Below, piece by piece: positions 1 through 8,617 of a DNA stretch of 64,000 nt; position 1 is the stretch's first letter, and each line of letters begins with the position of its first letter. The notes below the pieces were generated by a model. It made no database searches. It saw nothing but the letters and a program-made list of their open reading frames with translations, and was not told where the DNA came from. Source of the DNA: Burkholderia cenocepacia (lineage in GTDB: Bacteria; Pseudomonadota; Gammaproteobacteria; Burkholderiales; Burkholderiaceae); assembly GCF_900446215.1 (NCBI RefSeq), contig NZ_UAQZ01000014.1:496001-560000 (forward strand), written 5' to 3'. The position numbers were made by a program, and so were the translations under genes.

Positions 1-647
1 CCGCGCGCCGCGCGCCGGTCGATGCGCTCGGCCGGCTTGCCGAGCCATTCGCCGACCTGCGCGTCGAGCGCGCGGGACGGATCGAGCACGGCGTCGACGG
101 CGCCCATCTTCACGAGGTTGTCGAGCCCCGGCGCGAATACCGGTGTCGAACGCGCCATCTCCTTCAGCACGTCGATCGGCAGCTTGGTCACGCGCGACAT
201 CGACGGCAGGTCCATCACCTCCGGCTCGGCGCCCGGCACCGCGAGCAGCGTGCGCGTCGCGAGCGCGGTCGCGATGAACGCGCCGGCGGCCGTGTGGCCG
301 TACAGCACGCCGATCGTCCGGTGCCCGGCGAGATCCGCATGCATCAGGCACTTCGCGAGATGCGACAGCCCTTCGTTCAGGCCGAGCAGTTCGTCGCGCT
401 TGCTCATCCGCTGGCTGTCGCTGTCGACCAGCACGAGGATCGGCGTGTCGCCGCCACGCGCGATCGTGTCGAGCACGCACGACGCGAGCGTCAGCGCCTC
501 GTCGATGCCGAACGGCAGGCGGTCGGCCACGCCGATCACGTCGACGCGCGTGCCGGCCAATGCCGCGTGGCCCGTCAGCAAGCCGCCATTGCGCGCAATC
601 GAATGGCCGGCGGGAAACAGCGAGTTCAGTACTTCATCGAGCGTCAT
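1..647 (-). CDS. mdcE: Malonate decarboxylase gamma subunit MdcE (partial, C-terminus beyond window edge)
   Basis: Carboxyltransferase-fold subunit of biotin-independent malonate decarboxylase; with MdcD it decarboxylates malonyl-S-ACP to acetyl-S-ACP in the cytoplasm. The first 215 codons are present, starting at an ATG at 647 that overlaps the 3' end of mdcD by 14 nt, as is usual in mdc operons. The product begins MTLDEVLNSLFPAGHS and contains an acyl-CoA-carboxylase-like core. The C-terminus and any mdcG, mdcH and mdcB genes would lie to the left of the window. Identification rests on the sequence and on the fixed A-C-D-E gene order. Confidence 0.93.
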   Translation of the reverse strand, partial: MTLDEVLNSLFPAGHSIARNGGLLTGHAALAGTRVDVIGVADRLPFGIDEALTLASCVLDTIARGGDTPILVLVDSDSQRMSKRDELLGLNEGLSHLAKCLMHADLAGHRTIGVLYGHTAAGAFIATALATRTLLAVPGAEPEVMDLPSMSRVTKLPIDVLKEMARSTPVFAPGLDNLVKMGAVDAVLDPSRALDAQVGEWLGKPAERIDRRAAR

Positions 648-1569
648 GCTGGGGCTCCTGCAGTTGATCGGCCAGCTTCGCGAATTCATCGTCGGACATT
701 CCGGGAATCGCTTCCGGCCGATCGGCCCCGAGCGCACGCCACACGTCGAGCGCATCGTTGCAGCCGCCGAACCGTTCGACCCGCGCTTCGAGACGTGCCT
801 GTTCCGCGCGCAGCATCGCCGCATCGAACGGCGGCGCGCGGCCGATCAGATCGAGCGCGGCCGCGCGAAACGCGTCCGGCGTATCGGCCACGTAGCGATC
901 GGCGCCGCCGATCAAGCGCCGATGCTTGCCACCCATCGTGCGCCAGATCAGCGCGCGATCCTTCGAGTCGAATTCCTCGACGCCGCGATTGGTCTCGATC
1001 ACTTCGGGACCCGACACGCTGATGCGCCCCTGCTCCGACACCACGAGCGCCGAACAGCACGCGGCGAGCAATCCGCCGCCGCCGTAGCAGCCCGCGCGCC
1101 CGCCGATCAGCCCGATCACCGGCACGCCGGCGGCCCGCGCGTCGACGAGCGCGCGCATGATCTCGGCGATCGCGAGCTCGCCCGCATTCGCTTCCTGCAA
1201 CCGCACGCCGCCCGTATCGAACAGGATCAGCACCGGCTTGCCGACTTCGCGCGCGGCGCGCAGCAACCCGGTGAGTTTCGCGCCGTGCACTTCGCCGAAC
1301 GCGCCGCCCATGAAACGGCCCTCCTGCGCGGCGACGAACACGGGCCGGCCGTCGAGCCGGCCGTGCCCGACCACCATCCCGTCGTCGAACTGCTGCGGCA
1401 GCGCGAACAGCGGCAGGTGCGGGCTCGTCACGCGCTCGGCCGGCCCGAGGAACTCCGTGAAACTGCCTGCGTCGAGCAGCCCGTCGATGCGCTGTCGCGC
1501 CGACGCTTCGTACCAGCTCGCCGCGTTTGCGACGAACGCCGGTGCGTCGTGGATCACGTCGTTCGTCAT
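634..1569 (-). CDS. mdcD: Malonate decarboxylase beta subunit MdcD
   Basis: Beta subunit (311 aa) of the malonate decarboxylase carboxyltransferase pair. It has the crotonase-like carboxyltransferase fold, with glycine-rich stretches (GGRAGCYGGGGLLAA, VSVSGPEVIE-like) that form the acyl-thioester pocket. The start MTNDVIHDAP was chosen because its ATG overlaps the mdcC stop in an ATGA arrangement at 1566-1569; the open frame upstream is only a GC-driven extension. Expressed with mdcA, mdcC and mdcE from one leftward transcript. Confidence 0.93.
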   Translation of the reverse strand: MTNDVIHDAPAFVANAASWYEASARQRIDGLLDAGSFTEFLGPAERVTSPHLPLFALPQQFDDGMVVGHGRLDGRPVFVAAQEGRFMGGAFGEVHGAKLTGLLRAAREVGKPVLILFDTGGVRLQEANAGELAIAEIMRALVDARAAGVPVIGLIGGRAGCYGGGGLLAACCSALVVSEQGRISVSGPEVIETNRGVEEFDSKDRALIWRTMGGKHRRLIGGADRYVADTPDAFRAAALDLIGRAPPFDAAMLRAEQARLEARVERFGGCNDALDVWRALGADRPEAIPGMSDDEFAKLADQLQEPQHDAR

Positions 1570-1880
1570 GCGTCCCCCTCGATCGCGCGCACGGCCTGCG
1601 CGAGCCGCAGCGACACCATGTCGGGCCGCGCGCCGCCGTCGTTGATCGACAGCTTCAGGCCGCCCGGCGTACGCCGTTCGACGAAATCCGATACGACCGC
1701 CTGCCAGACCGCGCCGAAACCGACGGCCGCGGTGCGGATGTCGATCTCGCATTCGTTGCCCGGCAGCACGCGCTCGACGAGCACCTCGAGATTGCCGGAC
1801 GCGACCACGCCGACGAGCGCCGCGGCCTGCTCGCCCTTCGCGCGTTCGCGCGCGGTGAAGCGATAGTTCAACTGTTCCAT
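1566..1880 (-). CDS. mdcC: Malonate decarboxylase acyl carrier protein MdcC (delta subunit)
   Basis: Dedicated acyl carrier protein of malonate decarboxylase, 104 aa. It carries the 2'-(5''-phosphoribosyl)-3'-dephospho-CoA arm on a serine; Ser28 in the context VVASGNLEVL matches the modified serine of the family. The start MEQLNYRF follows a gaggaag ribosome binding site and lies 10 nt after the mdcA stop. Activation would need MdcB and MdcG, which are not in the window. Confidence 0.93.
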   Translation of the reverse strand: MEQLNYRFTARERAKGEQAAALVGVVASGNLEVLVERVLPGNECEIDIRTAAVGFGAVWQAVVSDFVERRTPGGLKLSINDGGARPDMVSLRLAQAVRAIEGDA

Positions 1881-1890
1881 GCCCTCTTCC

Positions 1891-3537
1891 TCACCAGTTG
1901 CGGAACCGGGCCGGCGGCGCATAGAGCCCGCCCGACCAGTGCACCAGATCCTTGATCGACCGCGCGGCGAGCCAGCGGCGGTCGGCGTCGAGCGGATCGA
2001 TGCCGAGATCCTCCGGGCGGCGGATCACGCCGCGCTCGCGCAGCCGCTCGACCATCTTCCGGTCGCGGCCGCGGCCGACGTCGGTATAGCCGGCGACGCC
2101 GCGGATCGCGTGCTCGCGTTCGTCCTTGTCGCGGCACATCAGCAGGTTCGCGATCCCTTCCTCGGTGACGATGTGCGTGACGTCGTCGCCATAGACCATG
2201 ATCGGCGCGAGGTCGAGCTGCAGCTTGTCCGCGAGCTTCAGCGCGTCGAGCTTCTCGACGAACATCGGCACGTTCTTGTCGCCGAACGTCTCGCCGATCT
2301 GCACGACCAGCTTGCGGCCGCGCCGCAGCGCCGCCGGCGTGTCGGGGTCGGCTTCCGCGCCGGCCTTCAGCCACGGCTCGCTCGGATGGCGCCGGCCGCG
2401 CGCGTCGCTGCCCATGTTCGGCGCGCCGCCGAAGCCGGCGATCCGCTCGGCCGTGACCGTCGACGAGTGGCCGGACAGGTCGATCTGCAGCGTCGAGCCG
2501 ATGAACATGTCGCACGCATAGAGGCCGGCCGTCTGGCAGAACGCGCGGTTCGAGCGCAGCGACCCGTCGGGGCCCGTGAACCACACGTCGGAGCGCGCGC
2601 GGATGTAGTCGTCCATCCCGACCTCGGAACCGAAGCAGTGGATCTGCTCGACCCAGCCCGATTCGATCGCGGGAATCAGCGTCGGATGCGGGTTGAGCGC
2701 CCAGTGCGTGCAGACCTTGCCCTTCAGCCCGAGCTTTTCGCCGTAGGTCGGCAGCAGCAGCTCGATCGCGGCCGTGTTGAAGCCGATCCCGTGGTTCAGG
2801 CGCTTGATCCCGTACGGCTCGTAGATGCCCTTGATCGCGAGCATCGCGGTCAGGATCTGCGTTTCGGTGATCGCGGCCGGATCGCGCGTGAACAGCGGCT
2901 CGACGTAGAACGGCCGGCCGGCCTCGACGACGAAATGCACGCGATCGCCCGGGATGTCGACGCGCGGCACCTTGTCGACGATGCGGTCGACCTGCGCGAT
3001 CACGATGCCGTCCTTGAAGGCGGTGGCCTCGACGACGGTCGGCGTGTCCTCGGTGTTCGGGCCGGTGTACAGGTTGCCGTCGCGATCGGCGCTCACGGCG
3101 GCGATCAACGCGACCTGCGGCGTGAGGTCGATGAAGTAGCGGGCGAACAGTTCGAGATAGGTATGCACCGCGCCGAGCGCGATCTTGCCGCCGAACAGCA
3201 GCTTCGCGATGCGTTGCGACTGCGGGCCCGAATACGCGAAGTCGAGCCGCTTCGCGATGCCGCGCTCGAACACGTCGAGATGCTCGGGCAGCACGACGCC
3301 CGACTGCACCATGTGCAGGTCGTGGATCTTCGCGCTGTCGACGTCGGCGAGCGCCGTCGCGAGCAGGTCGGCCTGCTTCTGGTTGTCGCCTTCGAGGCAC
3401 ACGCGGTCGCCGGGCCGCAGCACCGCTTCGAGCAGCGCGACGGTGTCGCGCGCATCGACCCGCTTGCCTTGCGCGTAAGCCGCGCCGGCCGCGAGGCGTG
3501 CATCGCGCGCCTGCCGCGCGTGATTCCATCCCGTCAT
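1891..3537 (-). CDS. mdcA: Malonate decarboxylase alpha subunit MdcA
   Basis: Acetyl-S-ACP:malonate ACP transferase, 548 aa, the normal family length. It exchanges acetyl for malonyl on MdcC and so starts each turnover. The sequence has the class I CoA-transferase-like features of MdcA (VCLEGDNQKQADLL near residue 47; LNHGIGFNTAAIELLLPTYG in the middle). The start MTGWNHARQARDARL is the only one that gives the standard N-terminus; the open frame further upstream has no family match. First gene of the A-C-D-E block, 133 nt downstream of madM. Confidence 0.95.
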   Translation of the reverse strand: MTGWNHARQARDARLAAGAAYAQGKRVDARDTVALLEAVLRPGDRVCLEGDNQKQADLLATALADVDSAKIHDLHMVQSGVVLPEHLDVFERGIAKRLDFAYSGPQSQRIAKLLFGGKIALGAVHTYLELFARYFIDLTPQVALIAAVSADRDGNLYTGPNTEDTPTVVEATAFKDGIVIAQVDRIVDKVPRVDIPGDRVHFVVEAGRPFYVEPLFTRDPAAITETQILTAMLAIKGIYEPYGIKRLNHGIGFNTAAIELLLPTYGEKLGLKGKVCTHWALNPHPTLIPAIESGWVEQIHCFGSEVGMDDYIRARSDVWFTGPDGSLRSNRAFCQTAGLYACDMFIGSTLQIDLSGHSSTVTAERIAGFGGAPNMGSDARGRRHPSEPWLKAGAEADPDTPAALRRGRKLVVQIGETFGDKNVPMFVEKLDALKLADKLQLDLAPIMVYGDDVTHIVTEEGIANLLMCRDKDEREHAIRGVAGYTDVGRGRDRKMVERLRERGVIRRPEDLGIDPLDADRRWLAARSIKDLVHWSGGLYAPPARFRNW

Positions 3538-3670
3538 GAACAGTTCTCCGCTTCGAGGGTTCAGCGGCATTCTAAGCCTGGCGCCGCTGTCGATTGATGA
3601 AGTTGCAGAATGCGACTCAGAGGACGCCGCGATGGATGGGCGGCCCGCACGCGGACCGCGTCGCATCGCC
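3538..3670 (-). promoter_or_regulatory. madM-mdcA spacer with possible regulator site
   Basis: This 133-nt gap separates the transporter genes from mdcA. It contains ATGAAGTTG followed by GAA at 3597-3605, a 9-mer that recurs at 5139-5147 just in front of the LysR gene of the locus. It may be a LysR binding site serving an internal mdcA promoter. No good -35/-10 pair was seen. Confidence 0.3.
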
Positions 3671-4438
3671 CTACCCGCCGACCAGCGCGCGCGTCGTGAA
3701 GAACAGCAGCGACGGCCCGAGCAGGCAGCCGATGCCGGTATGGAACGTGGCGACCAGCGCGCCGTACGGGACGAGCCGGCGATCCGTCGCGGCAAGGCCC
3801 GCGCTCACACCGCTGACGGTGCCGGCCAGCCCGCCGAAGATCATCGCGGAGCGCGGCGTCTTCAGGCCCATGAAGTTGGCCGCGATCGGCGTGCCGACCA
3901 TCACGATGATCGCCTTCACGAGCCCGGTCGCGATGCTGAGCGCGATCACGTCGGAACTCGCGCCGATCGCCGCGCCGGTGACGGGCCCGACGATGTAGGT
4001 GACGGCGCCCGCGCCGATCGTCGTCATGCTGACCGCGTCGGTGTAGCCGAATGCGCGCGCGATGCAGGCGCCGACGATGAACGGCAGCACGGTGCCGAGC
4101 AGCAGCGACACGACGCCGACGAGCCCGGCCTTGCGCGCCTCGGTGGGCTGCACTTCGAACGCGGTCGCGACGATCGCGAAATCGCGCAGCATCGCGCCGC
4201 CCATCAGGCCGATGCCGGCGAACAGCTTGACGTCGGCCAGCCCCTTCTCGCCGCCGGTGAATGCGCCGCCGACGTACGCGAGCACGAGACCGATGACGAT
4301 CGCGATCGCCGAGCCGTGCACGCGGCCGAACGTGAGCTTGCGCGACGCGATCGACGACAGCCACATGATCAGGCCGACCAGCGCGAACGACGCGACGAGC
4401 CCGTTGTGGGCGACGACTTTTTCGAGCATCTGCAGCAT
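3671..4438 (-). CDS. madM: Malonate transporter subunit MadM
   Basis: Integral membrane subunit (255 aa) of the two-component MadLM malonate:cation symporter, which imports malonate for the adjacent decarboxylase. About eight hydrophobic segments are visible, including a long glycine-rich one, IGAGAVTYIVGPVTGAAIG. The start MLQMLEKVVAHNG lies 11 nt after the madL stop; a second in-frame ATG three codons on is an alternative. The upstream extension of the open frame overlaps madL and is not coding. Confidence 0.93.
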   Translation of the reverse strand: MLQMLEKVVAHNGLVASFALVGLIMWLSSIASRKLTFGRVHGSAIAIVIGLVLAYVGGAFTGGEKGLADVKLFAGIGLMGGAMLRDFAIVATAFEVQPTEARKAGLVGVVSLLLGTVLPFIVGACIARAFGYTDAVSMTTIGAGAVTYIVGPVTGAAIGASSDVIALSIATGLVKAIIVMVGTPIAANFMGLKTPRSAMIFGGLAGTVSGVSAGLAATDRRLVPYGALVATFHTGIGCLLGPSLLFFTTRALVGG

Positions 4439-4449
4439 GGCGGCCTCCG

Positions 4450-4845
4450 TTATTGTTCTTCGAATTGCGGCACGCCCGCGAAGGCCGTGTCGTCGCGCCC
4501 CGTGCGCGCGAGTACCGCGATGCAGCAGGCGCAGATCGCGACCGCGCCGACGGCGGCCAGCAGCGCGACCGGGCCGCCCTTCAGCGCGGCGACGACGTTC
4601 TGGTTCGCGGCCATCGCGACGACGACCGGGATGTACATCGCGCCCCAGAAACCGACGCCGGCCTCGGTCTCCTTCGGCAGCCAGCCGCGCCGGTGCAACC
4701 ACAAGCGCAGGCAGATCAGCAGCAGCATCGCGATGCCGACGCCGCCGACGTTGGTCTTCACGCCGATCGCGCTGCCGAGCAGGTCGCCGAGGAACAGTCC
4801 GGCCAGGTGGCAGAACGCCAGCAGCGCGGTTCCGTAGATGATCAT
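4450..4845 (-). CDS. madL: Malonate transporter subunit MadL
   Basis: Small membrane partner (131 aa) of MadM with about four predicted transmembrane helices. The start MIIYGTALLAFCHLAGLFLG is preceded on the minus strand by ggagacgac, a good ribosome binding site. It is the first gene of the leftward malonate module, so the main mad-mdc promoter should lie in 4846-5173, facing the LysR gene. Confidence 0.93.
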   Translation of the reverse strand: MIIYGTALLAFCHLAGLFLGDLLGSAIGVKTNVGGVGIAMLLLICLRLWLHRRGWLPKETEAGVGFWGAMYIPVVVAMAANQNVVAALKGGPVALLAAVGAVAICACCIAVLARTGRDDTAFAGVPQFEEQ

Positions 4846-5173
4846 GAGTCGTCTCCAGTCTCTTCGTGACGGGCGCCTGACGCGTGCGGGAGTCAGGCCC
4901 GCACGCCGATCCGGGGCGGACTGTCTGTCTCCTGCGGCGGGGCGCCGCGGCCCGGCGGCTCGTCGTGCGAGCACGTTCTCGGGGTCGATGGGATGATGCG
5001 GTTTCGGGCCGGACGCCGGATGGCTTAGACTGACCGAAGCAGCCGGCGGCGCGACACGGGCTACGCGCCCGGCGCCCTCGTTCGCGGAGGCCGCACTGGC
5101 GCGTGATCCGATACTAGCGCCGCAAAATCCGGCCATTTATGAAGTTGTCGAAACCGATTCAGTGGATTTAGCA
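4846..5173. promoter_or_regulatory. Divergent madL / LysR control region
   Basis: A 328-nt gap between the leftward madL and the rightward LysR gene. The right end is AT-richer (tttatgaagttgtcg) and holds ATGAAGTTG at 5139-5147, also found upstream of mdcA. This is the expected place for the LysR operator that controls both directions. No ORF is convincing here. Confidence 0.45.
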
Positions 5174-6022
5174 ATGCGTCCGTTACCGCCCGAGCTGCTG
5201 CGCAGTTTCGTCGCCGTCGCCCAGTCCGGCAGCTTCACCGCCGCGTCCGAGCGCGTGAACCTGTCGCAATCGACCGTCAGCCAGCATATCCGCCGCCTCG
5301 AGGAGCTGCTCGACCGGCCGCTGTTCGAGCGCGACACGCGCAACGTGCACCTGTCGCAGCACGGCGACGCGCTGTTCCGCTACGCGGTGCGCATCCTCGA
5401 ACTGATGGACGAGGCCGTCACGTCGGTATGCGGGCCGCCGCTGTCGGGCAAGGTGCGGCTCGCGATGTCGGAGGATTTCGCGTCGGCGCACCTGACGGCC
5501 GCGCTCGCGAGCTTCGTGCAGCGCAACCCGGACGTCGAGCTCGCGATCTCGACCGGGCTGTCGGGCGACCTGTTCGACGCGCTCGACGAAGGCCGGCACG
5601 ATCTCGTGTTCGCGAAACGCATCGCCGGCAGCCGGCGCGGCCGCGTGATCCGCAGCGAACCGCTGTACTGGTGCACCGGCCCCGATTCGCGGATCACCGG
5701 CCACGAGGCCGTGCTGCCGCTCGCGATGCATCCGGAGCCGAGCGTGTCGCGCCGCCGCGTGCTCGAATCGCTCGAGGCCGTCGGGCGACCGTACCGGATC
5801 GCCGTCGTGAGCAGCAGCATCGCGGTATTGCGGGCGGCCGCGAGCGCGGGGCTCGGCGTCAGCGCGTTCGCCGGCTACGTGATCCCGGCCGGGCTCGCGC
5901 GGCTCGAGGCGGGGCTGCCGGAACTCGGCGAACTCGAATACGTGATCGACCGCCCGGCGGCCGCGTCGCGTTCGACGCTCGCGCTCGAAGCCACGCTGAT
6001 CACCGCGGCGGCCGAGTTGTAG
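5174..6022 (+). CDS. LysR-family regulator of the malonate locus
   Basis: LysR-type transcription factor, 282 aa. The N-terminal winged HTH is clear (FVAVAQSGSFTAASERVNL, then SQSTVSQHIRRLEE), followed by a LysR_substrate domain. It is divergent from madL-madM-mdcACDE and is therefore the likely malonate-responsive activator (MdcR role); that link is inferred from position. The start is taken as ATG 5174 (MRPLPPELL); an in-frame GTG four codons upstream at 5162 is possible. Confidence 0.9.
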   Translation: MRPLPPELLRSFVAVAQSGSFTAASERVNLSQSTVSQHIRRLEELLDRPLFERDTRNVHLSQHGDALFRYAVRILELMDEAVTSVCGPPLSGKVRLAMSEDFASAHLTAALASFVQRNPDVELAISTGLSGDLFDALDEGRHDLVFAKRIAGSRRGRVIRSEPLYWCTGPDSRITGHEAVLPLAMHPEPSVSRRRVLESLEAVGRPYRIAVVSSSIAVLRAAASAGLGVSAFAGYVIPAGLARLEAGLPELGELEYVIDRPAAASRSTLALEATLITAAAEL

Positions 6023-6183
6023 CGGCACCGCGCGCACCGCACGGGTGCGCCCGCCGCACCTGACAGCTTTGCCCGGAACGCGTCATCGTCCGCGCAGCAC
6101 CCGCTCGCGACAATGGGCCCCATCGGAACGCACGGTATCGCGCCGCGCGCCACCGGTACCCGTCCCCTTGATCGGAGCCCGCC

Positions 6184-6465
6184 ATGAAGAACGTCCTGCG
6201 ATTCGCCGTCGCGACCGCTGCAGCCGCGCTGCTGTCCCCCGCCTTTGCCCAGACCGATGCGGCGGCCCCCGCACCGGGCCTGACGCGCGCGGAAGTCATC
6301 GACCAGCTCAAGCAGGCCTATCTCGACGGCGAACTGCCGACGAACGACGGCAACTACCCGCCGAACGCCGCGACCCGCGCGCGCAACCGCGAACTCGTGC
6401 AGGCCACGAACCCCGGCTGGCTGGCGCAGACGCCGCCCGCTCCGCAATCGACGTCGCAGCAATAG
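6184..6465 (+). CDS. DUF4148 exported protein
   Basis: Small secreted protein, 93 aa, with a signal peptide (MKNVLRFAVATAAAALL, cleavage after AFA) and a short DUF4148-type mature region rich in Ala, Pro and Asn that contains the family-like LTRAEVIDQLKQAYLDGELP. Such proteins are frequent and often multicopy in Burkholderia; their function is unknown. The gene has its own upstream region and converges on the next gene with a 13-nt gap. Confidence 0.85.
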   Translation: MKNVLRFAVATAAAALLSPAFAQTDAAAPAPGLTRAEVIDQLKQAYLDGELPTNDGNYPPNAATRARNRELVQATNPGWLAQTPPAPQSTSQQ

Positions 6466-6478
6466 CCGGCGCGCCGGA

Positions 6479-7396
6479 TCAGGGCAGGAAGCTGCGGCGC
6501 CGCGCGTCGATCAGTTCGACGAGCAACCGGTCGCGCTCCGCCGCCAGTTCCTGCATCGAGCGCTCGCCCTGGATCGCGCGCAGCTCGTCGTTCAGCTTGC
6601 GATCGACCTCCGGATCGAACGACGGCGTGCCGAGGTCGTCCCACCAGCTCGTGATCGGCCCCGACAGGTGTTCGAGGAAGTGCGCGATCCCGCCCGCGCC
6701 GCCGCCGAGGTGATAGGTCAGGCACTGCCCCATCAGCCCCCAGCGCAGGCCGGGGCCCCACGCGACGGCCTTGTCCGCATCGGCGACGCTCACGACGCCT
6801 TCGCCGACGAGGTGATACACCTCGCGGAACAGCGCGGCCGCGAGCCGGTTCGCGACGTGGCCCGTCATCTCCTTGTTGAGGACGATGGTCTGCTTGCCGA
6901 GCGCATCGTAGAACTGCTTCACGCGCGCGATCACGTCCTGGCCGGTCGCATCGCCGCCGACCAGCTCGACGAGCGGGATCAGATGCGGCGGATTGAACGG
7001 ATGCGCGATCAGGCAGCGTTCCGGATGCTTCGCGCACGCGGTCTGGATGTCGGACATCTTCAGGCCCGACGAGCTCGACGCGATCGGCACGTGCGCGGGC
7101 AGCACGTCGTCCATCTGGCGATAGAGCGCACGCTTCAGGTCGAGTCGCTCGGGGCCGTTCTCCTGCACGAAGTCGACGCCGTCGAGCGCCCGCACGAGAT
7201 CGGCGTCGAACGACAGCCGCGCGGCAAGTTCGGCGGCCCGCTCGCCGAGGAACGCGGCCAGCGCGTCGCGCAGCCGCGCGTCGGCTTGCGGCGCCGGGTC
7301 GGTCACGACGACGTCGAAACCCTGCGTCAGGTAGAAAGCGGTCCAGCTCGCGCCGATCACGCCGGCGCCGACGATCGCGATACGTCGAATGTCCAT
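6479..7396 (-). CDS. 3-hydroxyacyl-CoA dehydrogenase-family oxidoreductase (L-carnitine dehydrogenase-like)
   Basis: NAD-dependent dehydrogenase, 305 aa. The N-terminal Rossmann fold has GAGVIGASW at residues 10-18, then VQENGPERLDLK and IASSSSGLKMSDI as in 3HCDH/lambda-crystallin proteins, and HPFNPPHLIPLVE is the catalytic His region. The C-terminal 3HCDH domain is short, as in L-carnitine or L-gulonate 3-dehydrogenases. Substrate cannot be set from sequence. The start MDIRRIAIVG places the nucleotide-binding motif correctly. Confidence 0.88.
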   Translation of the reverse strand: MDIRRIAIVGAGVIGASWTAFYLTQGFDVVVTDPAPQADARLRDALAAFLGERAAELAARLSFDADLVRALDGVDFVQENGPERLDLKRALYRQMDDVLPAHVPIASSSSGLKMSDIQTACAKHPERCLIAHPFNPPHLIPLVELVGGDATGQDVIARVKQFYDALGKQTIVLNKEMTGHVANRLAAALFREVYHLVGEGVVSVADADKAVAWGPGLRWGLMGQCLTYHLGGGAGGIAHFLEHLSGPITSWWDDLGTPSFDPEVDRKLNDELRAIQGERSMQELAAERDRLLVELIDARRRSFLP

Positions 7397-7487
7397 GGTT
7401 GTCCCGTGTCGTTGGTCTGCAGATATGCCGCAGCGATTGTCGCATCGAATCCCGCTCACCTGCGTCGACGCCGATTGCGGATGCCCT

Positions 7488-7515
7488 CTTGAAATGCGCG
7501 ACGGCGGCCACTAAT
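7488..7515 (+). promoter_or_regulatory. Sigma32-type heat-shock promoter for the hsp20 pair
   Basis: CTTGAAA at 7488-7494, a perfect match to the sigma32 -35 element, is followed after 13 nt by CCACTAAT at 7508-7515, close to the CCCCATNT -10 element. It lies 128 nt upstream of the first Hsp20 gene in the same orientation. Confidence 0.6.
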
Positions 7516-7642
7516 TAAGCGTCGTCGGGCAGTGCCGACTACCACGCACCGCCCCCGTATCGACCCAGTGGAGCCACCCGTCGCGCCCGCCGCAGGCGTC
7601 GCGCCGTCACGTCTCCCGCGTTCCCTGTTCAGGAGGACCAAC

Positions 7643-8080
7643 ATGAGCGGTATCCATTTCGGCCACGATCTGTTCGACGAATTCGCCCGCGTGCAGCGGC
7701 AGATGGCGAGCCTGCTCGGCGAACGCCCGTCCGGCATCCGCGCGGTGCGCCCCGGCGCGTTTCCCGCGCTCAACGTCGGCGCCACCGACGACGCGATCGA
7801 GATCGTCGCGTTCGCGCCCGGCATGGCCGCGGCCGACTTCGACGTGTCGATCGACAAGGATCTGCTGACGATCAGCGGCGAACGCAAGCCGGCGCCGCGC
7901 GAAGGCGACGACGTGCGCACGTATGCGCAGGAGCGCTTTCACGGCGCGTTCCGCCGTGTGGTCGAACTGCCGCGCGACGCGGACCCCGACCAGGTCAGCG
8001 CCCGCTATGAAAACGGCTGCCTGCTGATTCGCGTCGGCCGGCGCGAAGCGGCGAAGCCGCGCGCGATCACCATTCAGTAA
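7643..8080 (+). CDS. Hsp20/alpha-crystallin small heat-shock protein (first of pair)
   Basis: ATP-independent holdase chaperone, 145 aa. The alpha-crystallin domain occupies about residues 40-140, with VGATDDAIEIVAFAPG and the beta-strand region DVSIDKDLLTISGERK. The start MSGIHFGHDLF follows a perfect AGGAGG at 7631-7636; upstream open codons are untranslated leader. Co-transcribed with the second Hsp20 gene 16 nt downstream, probably under sigma32. Confidence 0.95.
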   Translation: MSGIHFGHDLFDEFARVQRQMASLLGERPSGIRAVRPGAFPALNVGATDDAIEIVAFAPGMAAADFDVSIDKDLLTISGERKPAPREGDDVRTYAQERFHGAFRRVVELPRDADPDQVSARYENGCLLIRVGRREAAKPRAITIQ

Positions 8081-8096
8081 TCTTCAGGATATCGAC

Positions 8097-8507
8097 ATGA
8101 ACACGAACCCGACCCTGGCCGAACGCCAAACCGACACCGTTCACCCCGCGGCTGCCGAAGCCGCGCGCCGGCCCGCGATCATCCCGTCCGTCGACATCGT
8201 CGAGGATCAACGCGGCGTCACGCTGCGCGCCGACCTGCCGGGCGTGCCGCGCGAGAATCTCGACGTGAAGGTGCACGACACGACGCTGACGATCGAAGCC
8301 ACGACGCACATCGACACACCGGCCGACCTGCGCGTGCGACATGCGGAAGTGCGCGCGACGCGCTATGCGCGATCCTTCGTGCTGAGCGCCGACCTCGACA
8401 CGTCGCGGATCGACGCGAACCTGCGCGACGGCGTGCTGACGCTGACGATCCCGCGCCGCGAGCAAACGCGTCCGCGCCGCATCGACGTGACGGCCGGCAA
8501 CGCGTAA
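8097..8507 (+). CDS. Hsp20/alpha-crystallin small heat-shock protein (second of pair)
   Basis: Second small heat-shock protein, 136 aa, with an alpha-crystallin domain from about residue 30 (VDIVEDQRGVTLRADLPGV, then LRDGVLTLTIPRRE near the end, an I-x-I-like tail). Tandem non-identical Hsp20 genes often form mixed oligomers. It lies 16 nt after its partner and is followed by a strong terminator. Confidence 0.95.
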   Translation: MNTNPTLAERQTDTVHPAAAEAARRPAIIPSVDIVEDQRGVTLRADLPGVPRENLDVKVHDTTLTIEATTHIDTPADLRVRHAEVRATRYARSFVLSADLDTSRIDANLRDGVLTLTIPRREQTRPRRIDVTAGNA

Positions 8508-8540
8508 GTGCCGATGCGTGTCCTGACGCGACGCGCATGA

Positions 8541-8577
8541 AAAAGCCCCGTCCGGCGCGCTGCCGGCGGGGCTTTCT
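8541..8577. terminator. Bidirectional rho-independent terminator
   Basis: Hairpin with arms AAGCCCCG(T)CCGGC and GCCGGCGGGGCTT and A/T tracts on both sides. It ends the rightward hsp20 operon and can also serve the leftward zinc-protein gene that converges on it. Confidence 0.85.
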
Positions 8578-8617
8578 TGCATCGGGCCGCACGCGTTCGC
8601 GCGCGCGGACGCCCGCT

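Noticed and set aside
22..1866. 614-codon open frame on the plus strand opposite the mdc genes
   Set aside because: Mirror-image frame of GC-rich mdcCDE codons; no family features, Arg/Ala/Pro-rich, no ribosome binding site.
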